Of a stretch of DNA of 64,000 bases, positions 1-10,103 are shown piece by piece. Each line of letters opens with the position of its first letter. Within the stretch, counting starts at the first letter, position 1. Source of the DNA: Gentiana macrophylla (taxonomy: Eukaryota > Streptophyta > Magnoliopsida > Gentianales > Gentianaceae); assembly GCA_026214975.1 (NCBI GenBank), contig CM047806.1, positions 76,795,491-76,859,490 of the forward strand, read 5' to 3'. Made by a program: the position numbers and the translations under genes. The notes under the pieces are model-generated. The model was not told the origin of the DNA. It made no database searches and saw nothing but the letters and a program-made list of their open reading frames with translations.

Positions 1-1477
1 TAGCTCTTTTAATTTCTCAGGGCCAACCCATTCCCCACCCTCATTTCTCATCAAAACAGAAGGCTGTGCAACGAACCGAAGCCCTGGTCGCTTTGGCTTT
101 TTTGGTTCCTCGCCTACAGGAGTGACCGTGCTTGTGATTTTGAACTGCGGTTGCAAATCCACCTTTAAGGGCTACTTACTAGCATCATCATTACCGTCAT
201 AACCCTCGAGATTGAATTCTCGACCTGGTATTTCCATGTCAGGAAACGACAGCTGCAAATCCTGGGAGAATTGTGTTTGTGATTCCCACTGAACCGGAGT
301 AACCTGTGACGGTGACGCCAGATGAACATTCCTAAGAGGTGTCTGGTCTGCGTTTGTATCACAACCTCGAGGTGTCTGGTCCGTGTTTGTATCACAACCT
401 CGAGGTGTCTTAGTCTCAGGCTCACGCCTGCCTTGTGTAGCTGAGGATGGCCCAACTTCGGTGGTTGGTGTGCTTCGGGTCCTGTCAAGATGTGGATGTG
501 AGTCACCGCCCTGGGAGCCTTGTGATATAGATGTCCTACCTCGGGACCTAATTGTACCCTGTAAATTAAAGGAAATTGTGTGAATTTTTATTTACGTCAA
601 CAAGATAAATGAAATTATATTTGTATTTAGGAGTTAATTCGAACATGTTTCACCGCCGTCCTTTGTATAGAGCTAAGGAAATGCGTATGTCGTTGGTCAA
701 CTGTTCTAATAGTTGTTGCATGGGCCTCTCTCAAACGTGCCATTTCAGCCTGCACTTCACTCATCTTAGCATTCGTTTCAGCATACTTAACCTTCGTTTC
801 AATCAACTCAGCCTTCGTTTCCATCAGCTTAGTCCTGACTTCTATTAACGCATTGTCAACTATATGCATGATTTCAGGAACCAGCGATTTCAACATCATA
901 ACGCCCCCGACAATAGGTATACTACCACCTCCTATATCGAATATGATGTTGTACCCTGAGGGTTTGCGGGTGTAGACGGGGCACTCGTGTGTTCGTCATG
1001 ACGGGCTTGGCGAGATTGTCGCTCATCCTGAGCATCAACTCCTGGACGCTCACGGACCATGACAGCCATATTGGACCTTAGGGGAATATGTATTTGACCA
1101 GAGACAGGATCCGGGACAATGACAGGGGAACAGGTAATCCACGAGGTGGAGCTGTAACCTCCGCCTCCGGCAACCCCAATGTAGTTACGAACTGCCTGTC
1201 TTCGGCGGTTGTCAAAATATCAACGACCATGTCAACATGCATAAGGGAAAAAAAACAACCGGTTTTAGATACAATGTTTAAAAATATTGCTAACAGTGTA
1301 GATTGATAACAATGATAATATAATACATACCCATGGAGTAACATCTGATGTAGGACTGACCAAGGTTTTGTAATACACCCCGTCATTGGTGCATTTCCAT
1401 CTCAAAAAACTTGGATGATCATTAGCTCGACCTTCTACCACTGTTGCAAATCTCCCATACTGTATAAGTCTAGGCAT
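1..1477 (-). pseudogene. Spliced gene remnant, unidentified (possibly transposon-encoded)
   Basis: Several minus-strand blocks read as exons of one gene. The block 1331-1477 begins with Met and ends in a good donor (GTATG after a Trp codon). A block around 1090-1250 is open. A block around 645-935 encodes a strongly predicted coiled coil rich in Glu, Lys and Thr, ending at a possible donor GTGAAA. A last block, about 172-559, follows a pyrimidine-rich acceptor (TTTACAG) and joins the coiled-coil block in phase. Below 170 another open stretch with a Lys-Pro-rich segment runs off the window. A C-terminal coiled coil of this kind occurs in some plant CACTA (TNP1/Ptta-like) proteins, but I see no diagnostic motif, so that link is only a guess. 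The exon joining is inference. Confidence 0.35.
337..402. repeat. 33-bp in-frame tandem duplication
   Basis: Two adjacent 33-bp copies starting AGGTGTCTGG differ at only a few positions, and a third copy begins and breaks off at 403. Because 33 is a multiple of three, the duplication adds 11 residues to the predicted minus-strand exon without shifting its frame. Confidence 0.85.
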
Positions 1478-1488
1478 GGCATGAAAAC

Positions 1489-3232
1489 TGTTGGTCCCTT
1501 GGAAAGGCTAACACAAGATTAGAGGGGGGTGAATAAACTTGTCACCAAAAACCTAACTTAAAACTTAATCTTAAACTAGATTTATTTTAACTGAAACTTG
1601 TGCGGAGTTAAGCTAACGTAGCTGAGTATAAGTCAGAACTGACTTATCCTCAACTGAGTTAACCGGCAGCGGATTAAATTAAGCCTTTTTAAAATATGAG
1701 TTATCAGTTAATGTGCAGACTCGGTTTCTGGTGTCTGCTGAGTGTGTGAATAGGATGAATATAACTACAATGCAGTAAATAAATGCGTAATGTAAATAGA
1801 CAAGAATTATAGATGTTCAAGGTGGTGTAATCCTGTCAGTCCTCTCTTCTCCTGTGATGCAGAGGCCAAATTCACTATGTTCTTGAGGTTTACAGTTACA
1901 AGACACAAAGTAGATTCTAGACACTTGATTGTCCTTCACTAATCCCTAGCTTCACAATCTTCCACCTTCAATCTTCAACAGGTACGATTGCCGTTTGAAC
2001 TAAGCTTGCTACACTGGTCCTTAGAGGGCTGAATTGCCTCTTCCCCAGCTCATCACAAACACAGTCTTCTTGACTGTAGCTCAACTGTCATTCACACCTT
2101 CTTGGTGTTTCACAGTCTAACCCTTTGATAAAATCAAAGTTGAGACTTGAATCAATAACTATGATTCAATTTGTGATTTGAGTTTTCTCTTCTAGATATA
2201 TAAGTGATGCACAGCTCTGTTTTCTTCAAATGATTTATCTTGATCTTTCTTTGAATTCTTATGAACACTTGAAGATATTTCTTGATTTTGCAATAGAGTG
2301 CTTAAAAGAAATTCTTTTAATTGCTTTACCCTTTAGTATGAACTTTCTTGATCAGATTAATTCTCAGAATTCCGTATCACTTCTTGTAGTAGAAGTGATC
2401 TATTTATAGGGATTCTCTAACGGTTAGATCATTTAAATTTGAATCCTTATAGCCGTTAGGGGTCCTACTTTTCTTTTGTGTGTCAGTGTCCTTTCTGACA
2501 TTTCTGCGTGTCCAATAAGATTTCTTATCTTATAACGGTCTGATTTGTTTTCAGTTTTTCTTAACTTCAGTTAAAAACTGAGTTAAACATGACGTAGTCA
2601 GTTTCCAGTTTATAAGAGCGTTAACTGGGTTTTTACTCTTCTTCAAAATCTCAGTACTCTATTCTTCATATGATTATAATTGATTAAATCATAGTACACC
2701 ATTCAATCGATCATCTAAGATATCATTTTCCTTATGATTCTTAGGCCTTTATACAAGATCCATAATGCCAGTTCAGGTCATCACAATCTTGCCTGAAGTC
2801 TAACTTTACAGTCTCGACTTAGACTTCATAAACTGAGTTTGAACCCTCAGTTCTTCAGTCTCCAATAATTGAGTCTAGGTCCCTCAGTTCTTCTAACTTC
2901 TAGATAAAACAACTGAGTCTGTGTCCCTCAGCGAACTTACCTTCTTTAGTTTCTGTTGGTGTGCTCTTATGTCAGTTTTCCAGTATCTCTTTAGGATCTC
3001 TGTTTTCTTCAGTTAATTACTCAATTTCTCAGTTCTAAACCTAGAACTATTACAGTGCTTGTCTGATTAACTTATACAAATATCAGACTCTATTAAATCC
3101 TGTACATTGATTTCTAGACATCTTTTTGCTTTGCACTAGAACAGCTAGTTATGACACTTCATCAATGGGGTCTAAAAACAATAACTGAATAAGTGATGAA
3201 TCATTATCAAAACATAAATTTTATTTCCAACA
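1489..3232 (-). mobile_element. 3' LTR of a SIRE/Maximus-like Ty1-copia element
   Basis: The segment is bounded by TGTTGG and CCAACA, the usual inverted LTR ends. Just outside its right edge, read on the minus strand, lies a run of the type GACATCATCAAAAAGGAGG, the polypurine/3' junction typical of SIRE/Maximus copia elements, so this is the 3' LTR of a minus-strand element. The minus-strand LTR end includes the stretch CACCCCCCTCTAATCTTG, also typical of this group. Length is about 1.74 kb. It holds many AACTGAG/CTCAGTT words. No coding capacity is seen. Confidence 0.75.
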
Positions 3233-3262
3233 ATTTCCTCCTTTTTGATGATGTCAATACCC
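3233..3262 (-). other. Polypurine tract region of the SIRE-like element
   Basis: The minus strand reads GACATCATCAAAAAGGAGG immediately before the LTR start TGTTGG. This is the expected plus-strand priming site for the adjoining 3' LTR. Confidence 0.7.
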
Positions 3263-3423
3263 TCCTTAAAAGCAATGCAAAAAGATAAAGACAAAATTAA
3301 CAAAAACAAAATGAACTGAGAAACTGCTATTAGTATTGAAGAGACTGAGTTACAATACTGAGTAATAAAATACTATACATGAAAAGAAACTAAGTGTCAG
3401 CTTCTTTTCTTTACACTTGACAA

Positions 3424-4245
3424 CTAACTGAGTTTATTGTCATAATATTCAACATACTTCTTCATTGCTTCATTTGTTGCGGTGTTTTCAATTCCATGAA
3501 TATTTTCATAGACATTCCATGAGTTGGACATGTTTTTACTGAAAAATTTGCTCCTGAAGAGTACAGCAAATACAAACACCATTTGTCTCAGTTTTTCACT
3601 TGTGCCAGTTTTCAGCAGTTCCATTACAAACTCAGGTTCCTCTTTCTCAATCTTTTCTGAGACTTTCTCCAAAGTCCCATTTCTCTCCCATTTGCTCAAT
3701 TTGTGCTAGAAATGCATGATAACCTTTTGCATACTCAGAAAAGTTGATACGGACAGTTCTCTTGATTCTCCTTCTCTTAAGGGCATGTCTTTGAAAATAT
3801 TGTAAAGACGAGAATCTAGACCAAGTCTTTTGTCAGTTGGTTCAGCAAATTTTGCAATAAGCTCCATTTCTTCATCTATAAAATCTCCTATAGCTTTCTT
3901 CATTTCAACTTGTTTATCATCAATGTTTTCCAGAGCTTTTGGCATATCTAACGCATTGACTTTTAACATGTCTAAACCTTCCCCCTTATTGACATCATTC
4001 TTATCGATCAAGCTCTTGATGTAAGAGTTGAGATGTTGATGGTTTGATGCAAATATAGTCTGTGCAACGTCTGAATCCTTCATTCCGTTCTCCATTAAAG
4101 CCATTCTGTCAACCAATTTATTGAGAATGCCTTCCCATCTTTCTGTAGTTTCAGCTTTCCATGAATCATTCTCAATGGTTGTTTTACGAATTTCAATCAA
4201 TGTGTTCTGACAGTCGCTCCTGACATTATCCAATCTCTTCTCCAT
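3424..4245 (-). pseudogene. 3'-terminal ORF of the SIRE-like element (env-like position), frameshifted
   Basis: Two minus-strand open frames, 3706-4245 (179 codons, Met start) and 3424-3699 (91 codons), overlap in different frames and look like one protein broken by a frameshift near 3700. The product is charged and helix/coiled-coil rich, with no zinc knuckle, protease or reverse-transcriptase motif. It lies directly upstream of the polypurine tract, where SIRE/Maximus elements carry an extra ORF (env-like or unknown). I infer that identity from position; a gag C-terminus is the alternative. The rest of the element is cut off at 4257 by the next LTR. Confidence 0.4.
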
Positions 4246-4257
4246 GTTAGTCCTCTC

Positions 4258-6324
4258 TGTTGGAAAGGTGTCCTAAACCCAATCGGGTTGGACCGGATCC
4301 GGCCGGGTCGGGTCATTTACAGTCTATTTAGTTCATGTAATAACTTTATTATTATTAATAATAGCACTTATGTTATTATATATTGTTTGTCTTCACATTA
4401 TTTGTTGTATATATATATAGTAACGTCTCTAGTATCAATCTGTGATAGAGAAACCATGATAGTGATTATGGTTGATGAGATCTCTAATCACTATAACAAG
4501 GTTGGTGTTTAAATGTCTCTAGTCTTACATATTATCAAATGGGACATTGATAGTATAATCAGACTAGCACGTATTGGATGTCTTCTATCTTTTAGAAGAT
4601 AGTGATAGATCTCGTCTATCGAAGTGTAGGGACACTTGGACTGTACGTTCCATATGATAGATCTCGTCCCTCGCCGGTGGTGGCGGCGGCGGCAGTGGCC
4701 TTCGGGCTGGCGTCCGTCGGCTCTCTTCATCCAATGGGGGAGATCGACCCTTTTCGTTTTGTGATATTTATTGTGCATAGATATCTCGTTTGTTTAGTTG
4801 TGTCATATGGCCAACCAATGGTTCAAATAGTTTGGACCATTGGAAAACCATATGGCATGTTGGCCTTTCCAAATATTTGATTTGGAATAGGCCTAGACCT
4901 AGGCCACTTCCAAAATTTTGATTTTGGAAAGTGGCCAGGCCTAAACCAAAATTAGTTGGCCTTTCCAAATATTTGATTTGGAATAGGCCTAGACCCTTTT
5001 CAAATGTTGGATTTGTAAAAGGCCTAGGCCTAGGCCACTTCCAAAATTTTGATTTTAAAAAGTGGCCAGGCCTAAGCCAAATTTAGTTTTGGAAAGGAAA
5101 CAAATATGAGACTTTATAATTTTAATTTTATTTTGAATTGTTCAAATTTAATTAAAATTAAAATCGATTTAAAATTAAATGTTAATTTTAATTTTTGATT
5201 AAGTCATATAATTAATTAAAATTAATTTAATTATTTGATGTGATAAAATAAAGACGCATGAGTAGTTAAAAATTAGAATTTAATCTTTTTCATAAGATAA
5301 AATTGTATGGATTAGATGTGTAGATATAATGTGATTATATGGACCCCGATTGATCATGGACTCGACCAATAGGATAGATGGGAATGTTTTCATTATGTTG
5401 GTTTTTGAAAAATTGTCCTAGGCCGTTATGAAGAACGTGACCTAGTTTTCTTTTTGCATTTATCCCATTCCCGTGAGCTCCCCCCCGTGTGCGGCGGGTG
5501 TATTTATTAGATAAATTATAATGTAACAAGAATGGAGCAAGAAGTTGAAGACCAAGGAGAGATAAAGAACCCATTGGCGTACAACAATAAATATCCTATT
5601 GGCGGTTGCAGATACCTTTAGTTTGTGACCCGTGGTTTTGTCAGTTTGCATTCGAAACCGCACCTAGGAAAAGTCCATGATCATACCGGTTATTTTATGC
5701 GCGGAATGTTGTATATGTTTTACTTTATATGATATCGTAGTAATATGCACATAGTAGATGAGACCATACTTAGACTAAATTAATTATGTGAATTAATTTA
5801 AAATTATTCCCACGCCAAAAATCGAGCCAAAATTGTCTCCCGATATTATAATGACGGTGAAGAACCTTTGTTCGGATCCAACTGATCGACCACCTTCGGG
5901 AGTTGACCTACCACGGGTATATCGTTATTATCGAGATATGATCGTTACGAGATCTCATGAATATTGGGTTACGACTCGACTAAAGTCTTTCGGTGATTGG
6001 CCACCGTCAGGGCCGTCTGAATTTAGAGACAAGGGGTTGACTACTACATAGAGATGCGGACTGTCAAAGAGTCACTGGGAGTCGCTTATGATGCGACTGG
6101 TAGGAGTACCTACCTTTCGAAATTACCGATATTGATCGACCACCGTCGGGGATTAAGGCGACTAGGTTGAATCCCAGCCACTAAAGAATTAATCAAATTC
6201 TTGAAAGCCAATTGGGAATAGTTGGCTAGTGGGAGTAAAACCTTATAAAAGTTTTAGTGCAAATTTAGGGTTTTTCTTATACATGAGCATTTACTTATTC
6301 TATCATTATTTATTGTTGTAGAAA
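4258..6324 (+). mobile_element. 5' LTR plus leader of a Ty1-copia element
   Basis: Starts with TGTTGGAAAGG at the break with the SIRE-like element, and the copia gag begins at 6325, so this 2.07-kb stretch is LTR plus leader. I could not place the LTR/leader boundary: no clean TGGTATCAGAGC primer site is visible before gag. The matching 3' LTR is absent because the element is truncated near 12375. The 4800-5095 part holds inverted and tandem repeats listed separately. The AT-rich 5100-5300 stretch holds nothing recognisable. Confidence 0.6.
4804..5095. repeat. Inverted and tandem repeat cluster inside the copia LTR
   Basis: 4804-4855 is a nested inverted repeat: CATATGG arms outside, and CCAATGGTTCAAA against TTTGGACCATTGG inside. 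From 4861 a unit starting TGGCCTTTCC repeats at 4957 (period 96 bp); the second copy carries an extra internal piece of about 34 bp. Each unit also folds on itself around AAAATTTTGATTTT. Confidence 0.8.
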
Positions 6325-7115
6325 ATGTCAAACAAATTGAACCTTCATTTTATCATCAAAAACAAGCTTGATGAAACTAATTTTCTCGATTGGGAAAGAA
6401 ACCTCAAAATCGTTTTGAGGCACGAGAAGATTGGCTATGTCTTGGACGAGGCCCTACCGGAAAAGCCTGCTGAGGGTTCGGCTGCAGATGCTGTCGAGAA
6501 GTGCAACAAGCACTGTTCTGATAGAACTGATGCTACATGTATCATGCTTGCTTCTATGACACCTGAACTGCAGAAACAACATGAGTCTATGGACGCCTAC
6601 TCTATCATGGTCCACCTGAAGGAACTTTATGCTTCTCAGTCTCGCATTGAGAGGTACGAGGTCTCGAAGGCCCTGTTTAGTTGTAAGATGACATCTGGGA
6701 CTGCTGTGGGGTCACATATGCTTAAAATGATCGGGTACATAGAGAGGCTTGGGAAGCTGGGCCATAAGTTGGAATGAGAGTTGAGTATTGACTTGATTCT
6801 GCAATCTCTACCTAATTCATTCTCGCAGTTCGTGATGAACTATCACATGAACAAGATAGATTGCTCCCTTGCGGAGTTATTGAACATGTTGAATACTGCT
6901 GAGGGCACTGTGGGGAAGGGAAAGCAAGTGTTGCTGGTCACTTCGAGCAAGGGCAAGGCAAAAGCCCAGAAAAATTCCAAGAAGGCGAAGGCTGCACCTA
7001 AGCCAACGCCTAAGATAGCGAAAGACAAATCCAAGGATGCTTGCTTCCATTGCGGTGAGACCGGACATTGAAAGAGAAACTGCAAATGATTCTTGAGTAC
7101 CAAGAAGAAGCATTA
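6325..7115 (+). pseudogene. Ty1-copia gag, broken
   Basis: Begins at ATG 6325 with a Ty1-copia Gag (UBN2-type) N-terminus including a Phe-Leu-Asp-Trp motif, 150 codons to a TGA near 6775, then continues in the same frame from 6781. A basic Lys/Ala-rich segment leads to a zinc knuckle with CFHC, a downstream His, and a final Cys after the stop at 7069-7071; the spacing fits CX2CX4HX4C with one knuckle position changed to a stop codon. Gag would form the particle and bind RNA. At least two stops make this copy non-functional. Confidence 0.8.
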
Positions 7116-7586
7116 TGATGCTTCGACTTCAGGTATATTTATGATTGAGATCAACATTACTTCTTCTAAGTCTAACCACTGGTATTAGATACTGGTTGTG
7201 GTTCTCATATTTGTACGAATATGCAGGCACTAAGAAGAGCTAGAGATCTAAAGAAATGAGAGGTGGACCTACGCATTGGAAATAGAGCAAGTGTTGCTGC
7301 ACTAGCCATATGAGTTTATTTTCTTTCATTGCCCTGTGGGCTAGTACTTGAACTTAGTAACTGTTATTTTGCTCCTGCTCTTACGAAGAGAATTATTTCC
7401 ATTTCCGTATTAGATTTTGATGGTTTTTCATTTACGTTTGAGAATAAATGTTGTTCTTTTTCACGTGATGGAATCTTTTATGGTACTTGCATACTTAGCA
7501 ATGGTCTCTACATATTAGATATGAATGTTGACGTACTTAATATAAATAACAAGTAAGCCAAAACAAATGACTTGAATGAATCCTGC
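7116..7586 (+). pseudogene. Ty1-copia protease and pre-integrase remnant
   Basis: Degenerate continuation of the copia polyprotein between gag and the nested gypsy insertion. Around 7185-7215 the sequence resembles the Asp-Thr/Ser-Gly-Cys-Ser-His protease neighbourhood, and 7329-7556 is open and resembles the part before the integrase (Leu-Tyr-Ile-Leu-Asp near its end). The text resumes at 10104 after the insertion. Confidence 0.55.
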
Positions 7587-8304
7587 TGATGCACTCCACG
7601 ATGATCAGCCATGTTTTCAGAAGCCCAAGGATCCTATTATTGTTCGAGATGGCCCTATCACACGTTTTCAAGAGAAGAAGGCTCGAGAAGCTTATGCAAA
7701 GCTGGTCCATGATGTTGGAAAGGAGAATGAGGCTTTGAGGATTGAAGATCCAACTACTTTAAGCCTATTCGTTGCTGATTGGGCTTGATGAGCCGAAGCC
7801 CAAGTGTGGGACGCCTATTCTTATTAAATTCAGATTGCTTTATGGACTTTTAATTATGTTATTTAGTTGGGCTTTATTTTAATTTAGGTTAGAATCATAA
7901 TAAGGCCTTATAGGCCCATGTTGGCGCCAATAGCCTCTAGGGCGTGTCTTTTTGCTGCTATTTATTCCTTTGTTTGCTGAATTGAATACTCAGATTATTT
8001 TGGAATCATAAATTGAATTTTATTCAGAAACTTCCAGTGATTGGGTTTCTTCAATTATTCTGAGATGGAATAGTTGGGTGGTTCTCCTGAGATAGGATTA
8101 TCACGAGACGATAATCAGAGATTGGTTATTGTTGTTTATTCGCTTTGTGTGTTCCAAATAATCCACGAAATTCATTATCCAGAAGTCAGCAATCTGGTCG
8201 TAAATAAACCCTAGCCCTAAAATTCGTATGAACCCTAGAAATTGAGTGCTGAATCAATAAAAGGTTGAAGCTTTGATCTAGATCCTACAATCAGTTTGCT
8301 ATCA
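7587..8304 (+). repeat. 5' LTR of the nested gypsy element
   Basis: A 718-bp LTR from TGATGCACTCC to TTTGCTATCA. Beyond it a primer-like TGGTA is followed by non-matching sequence, which suggests the internal deletion begins almost at the primer site. Confidence 0.85.
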
Positions 8305-8319
8305 AGTGGTAGATAAGAC

Positions 8320-9383
8320 ATGATTAAGCAACATTTTGGGGTAGATAAGACCTTAGACATGCTTAAGCAACATTTTTATTGGCCTAAGATGAAATCTGAT
8401 GTGGTTAAATATTTTTCATCGTGTTTAGTTTGCAAGCATGCTAAGGCTAGGTCACAACCACATAGGTTATACACACCACTTCCTATTCCCACTTCACCTT
8501 GGACTGATCTTTCCATGGACTTTGTCTTAGGTTTGCCACGAACTAGGAATGGTCATGATTCGATTTTTGTGGTTGTTGATAGAATGTCTAAGATGGCACA
8601 TTTCATTGCATGTAATAAGACTAATGATGCTTCTGCTATTGCCGACTTGTTCTTTAAGGAAATAGTACGTTTGCATGGTGTGCCTAGATCCATAGTTAGT
8701 GACCCAGATACCAAGTTTATTGTCCACTTTTAGAGAGTGTTATGGAAGAAACTAGGTACATCCTTGTTATATTCCGCTTCTTTTCATCCATAAACTGATT
8801 GTCAAACAGAGGTTACCAACCGTACTTTGGGCCAGTTACTTAGAGCTGTGGTGGGTAAGAACCTTAGGACGTGGGAGAAATGTCTTCCATTTGTTGAATT
8901 TGCTTATAATCGTGCTCCTCACTCAGCTACTAAGGCTGCACCGTTTGAAATTGTTTATGGATTTTTACCCTCTGCTCCTTTCGAGTTTGTTCCTCTTCCT
9001 ACAGGCACACACGTGAGCTTAGATGCGGAAGACAAGGCTGCACTTGTTCGTGAATTACACACAAAAGCTCGTTTGGCGGTTGAAAAAGCTACGGAGCGGT
9101 ATCTCAAGCAGGCTAATAAAGGGCACAAAGAGATGATCTTCAAGCCAGGAGATTGGGTGTGGCTGTCCCTACGCAAGGAGCATTTTCTACATCAACAAAA
9201 GAGCATGCTGAACTACCACGGTGATGGACAATTTCAAGTGCTGCGAAGGGTGAATGACAATGCCTATGTCATTGATTTGCCACCGGATTGGACTATGTCT
9301 TCAACAATCAACGTTAAGGACTTGTCCCCATTTGATGATCCTCATTATGATCTGAGGTCAGATCCTTCCGAACCGGGACGGAA
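8320..9383 (+). pseudogene. Ty3-gypsy integrase remnant
   Basis: The His-His-Cys-Cys zinc-binding region is visible (His before FGVDKT, His before FYWP, then CLVC), followed by the DDE core: Asp in SMDFVLGLP, Asp in IVSDPD, and the Glu of a TDCQTE motif where Gly is normal at the fourth position. A stop near 8731 and another near 8792 break the core; the frame then runs from 8827 through the C-terminal part (GDWVWLSLRKEHF, then DLSPFDD). I see no chromodomain. The integrase would join element DNA to the chromosome; this copy cannot be translated whole. Confidence 0.85.
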
Positions 9384-10103
9384 TGATGCACTCCACGATG
9401 ATCAACCACGTTTTCAGAAGCCCAAGTATCCTATTATTGTTCGAGATGGCCCATCACATGTTTTCAAGAGAAGAAGGCTCGAGAAGCTTATGCAAAGCTG
9501 GTCCAAGATGTTGCAAAGGAGAATGAGGCTTTGAGGATTGATGATCCAACTACTTTAAGCCTATTCGTTGCTGATTGGGCTTGATGAGCCGAAGCCCAAG
9601 TGTGGGACGCCTATTCTTATTAAATTCAGATTGTTTTATGGACTTTTAATTATGTTATTTAGTTGGGCTTTATTTTAATTTAGGTTAGAATCATAATAAG
9701 GCCTTATAGGCCCATGTTGGTGCCAATAGCCTCTAGGGCGTGTCTTTTTGCTGCTATTTATTCCTTTGTTTGCTGAATTGAATACTCAGATTATTTTGGA
9801 ATCGTAAATTGAATTTTATTCAGAAACTTCCAGTGATTGGGTTTCTTCAATTATTCTAAGATGGAATAGTTGGGTGGTTCTCCTGAGATAGGATTATCAC
9901 GAGACGATAATCAGAGATTGGTTATTGTTTTTATTAAGCTTTGTGTGTTCCAAATAATCCACGAAAATTCATTATCCGTAAGTCGACAAATCTGTCAAGT
10001 AAATAAACCCTAGCCCTAAAATTCGTATGAACCTTAGAAATTGAGTGCTGAATCAATAAAAGGTTGAAGCTTTGATCTAGATCCTACAATCATTTTGCTA
10101 TCA
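9384..10103 (+). repeat. 3' LTR of the nested gypsy element
   Basis: A 720-bp near-identical copy of 7587-8304, preceded by a short purine-rich GGGACGGAA. A few substitutions and small indels separate the two LTRs. Confidence 0.85.

Larger units (their letters stand above)
7587..10103 (+). mobile_element. Nested Ty3-gypsy element, internally deleted
   Basis: Two direct LTRs (7587-8304 and 9384-10103), both starting TGATGCACTCC and ending TTTGCTATCA, flank about 1.08 kb of internal sequence. The flanks CCTGC (7582-7586) and CCTAC (10104-10108) form a 5-bp target duplication with one change. Removing the element restores continuity of the host copia polyprotein just upstream of its His-containing pre-integrase motif. 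Gag, protease, reverse transcriptase and RNase H are missing; only integrase to the 3' end remains. Reina-like chromovirus is my tentative family. Confidence 0.85.
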
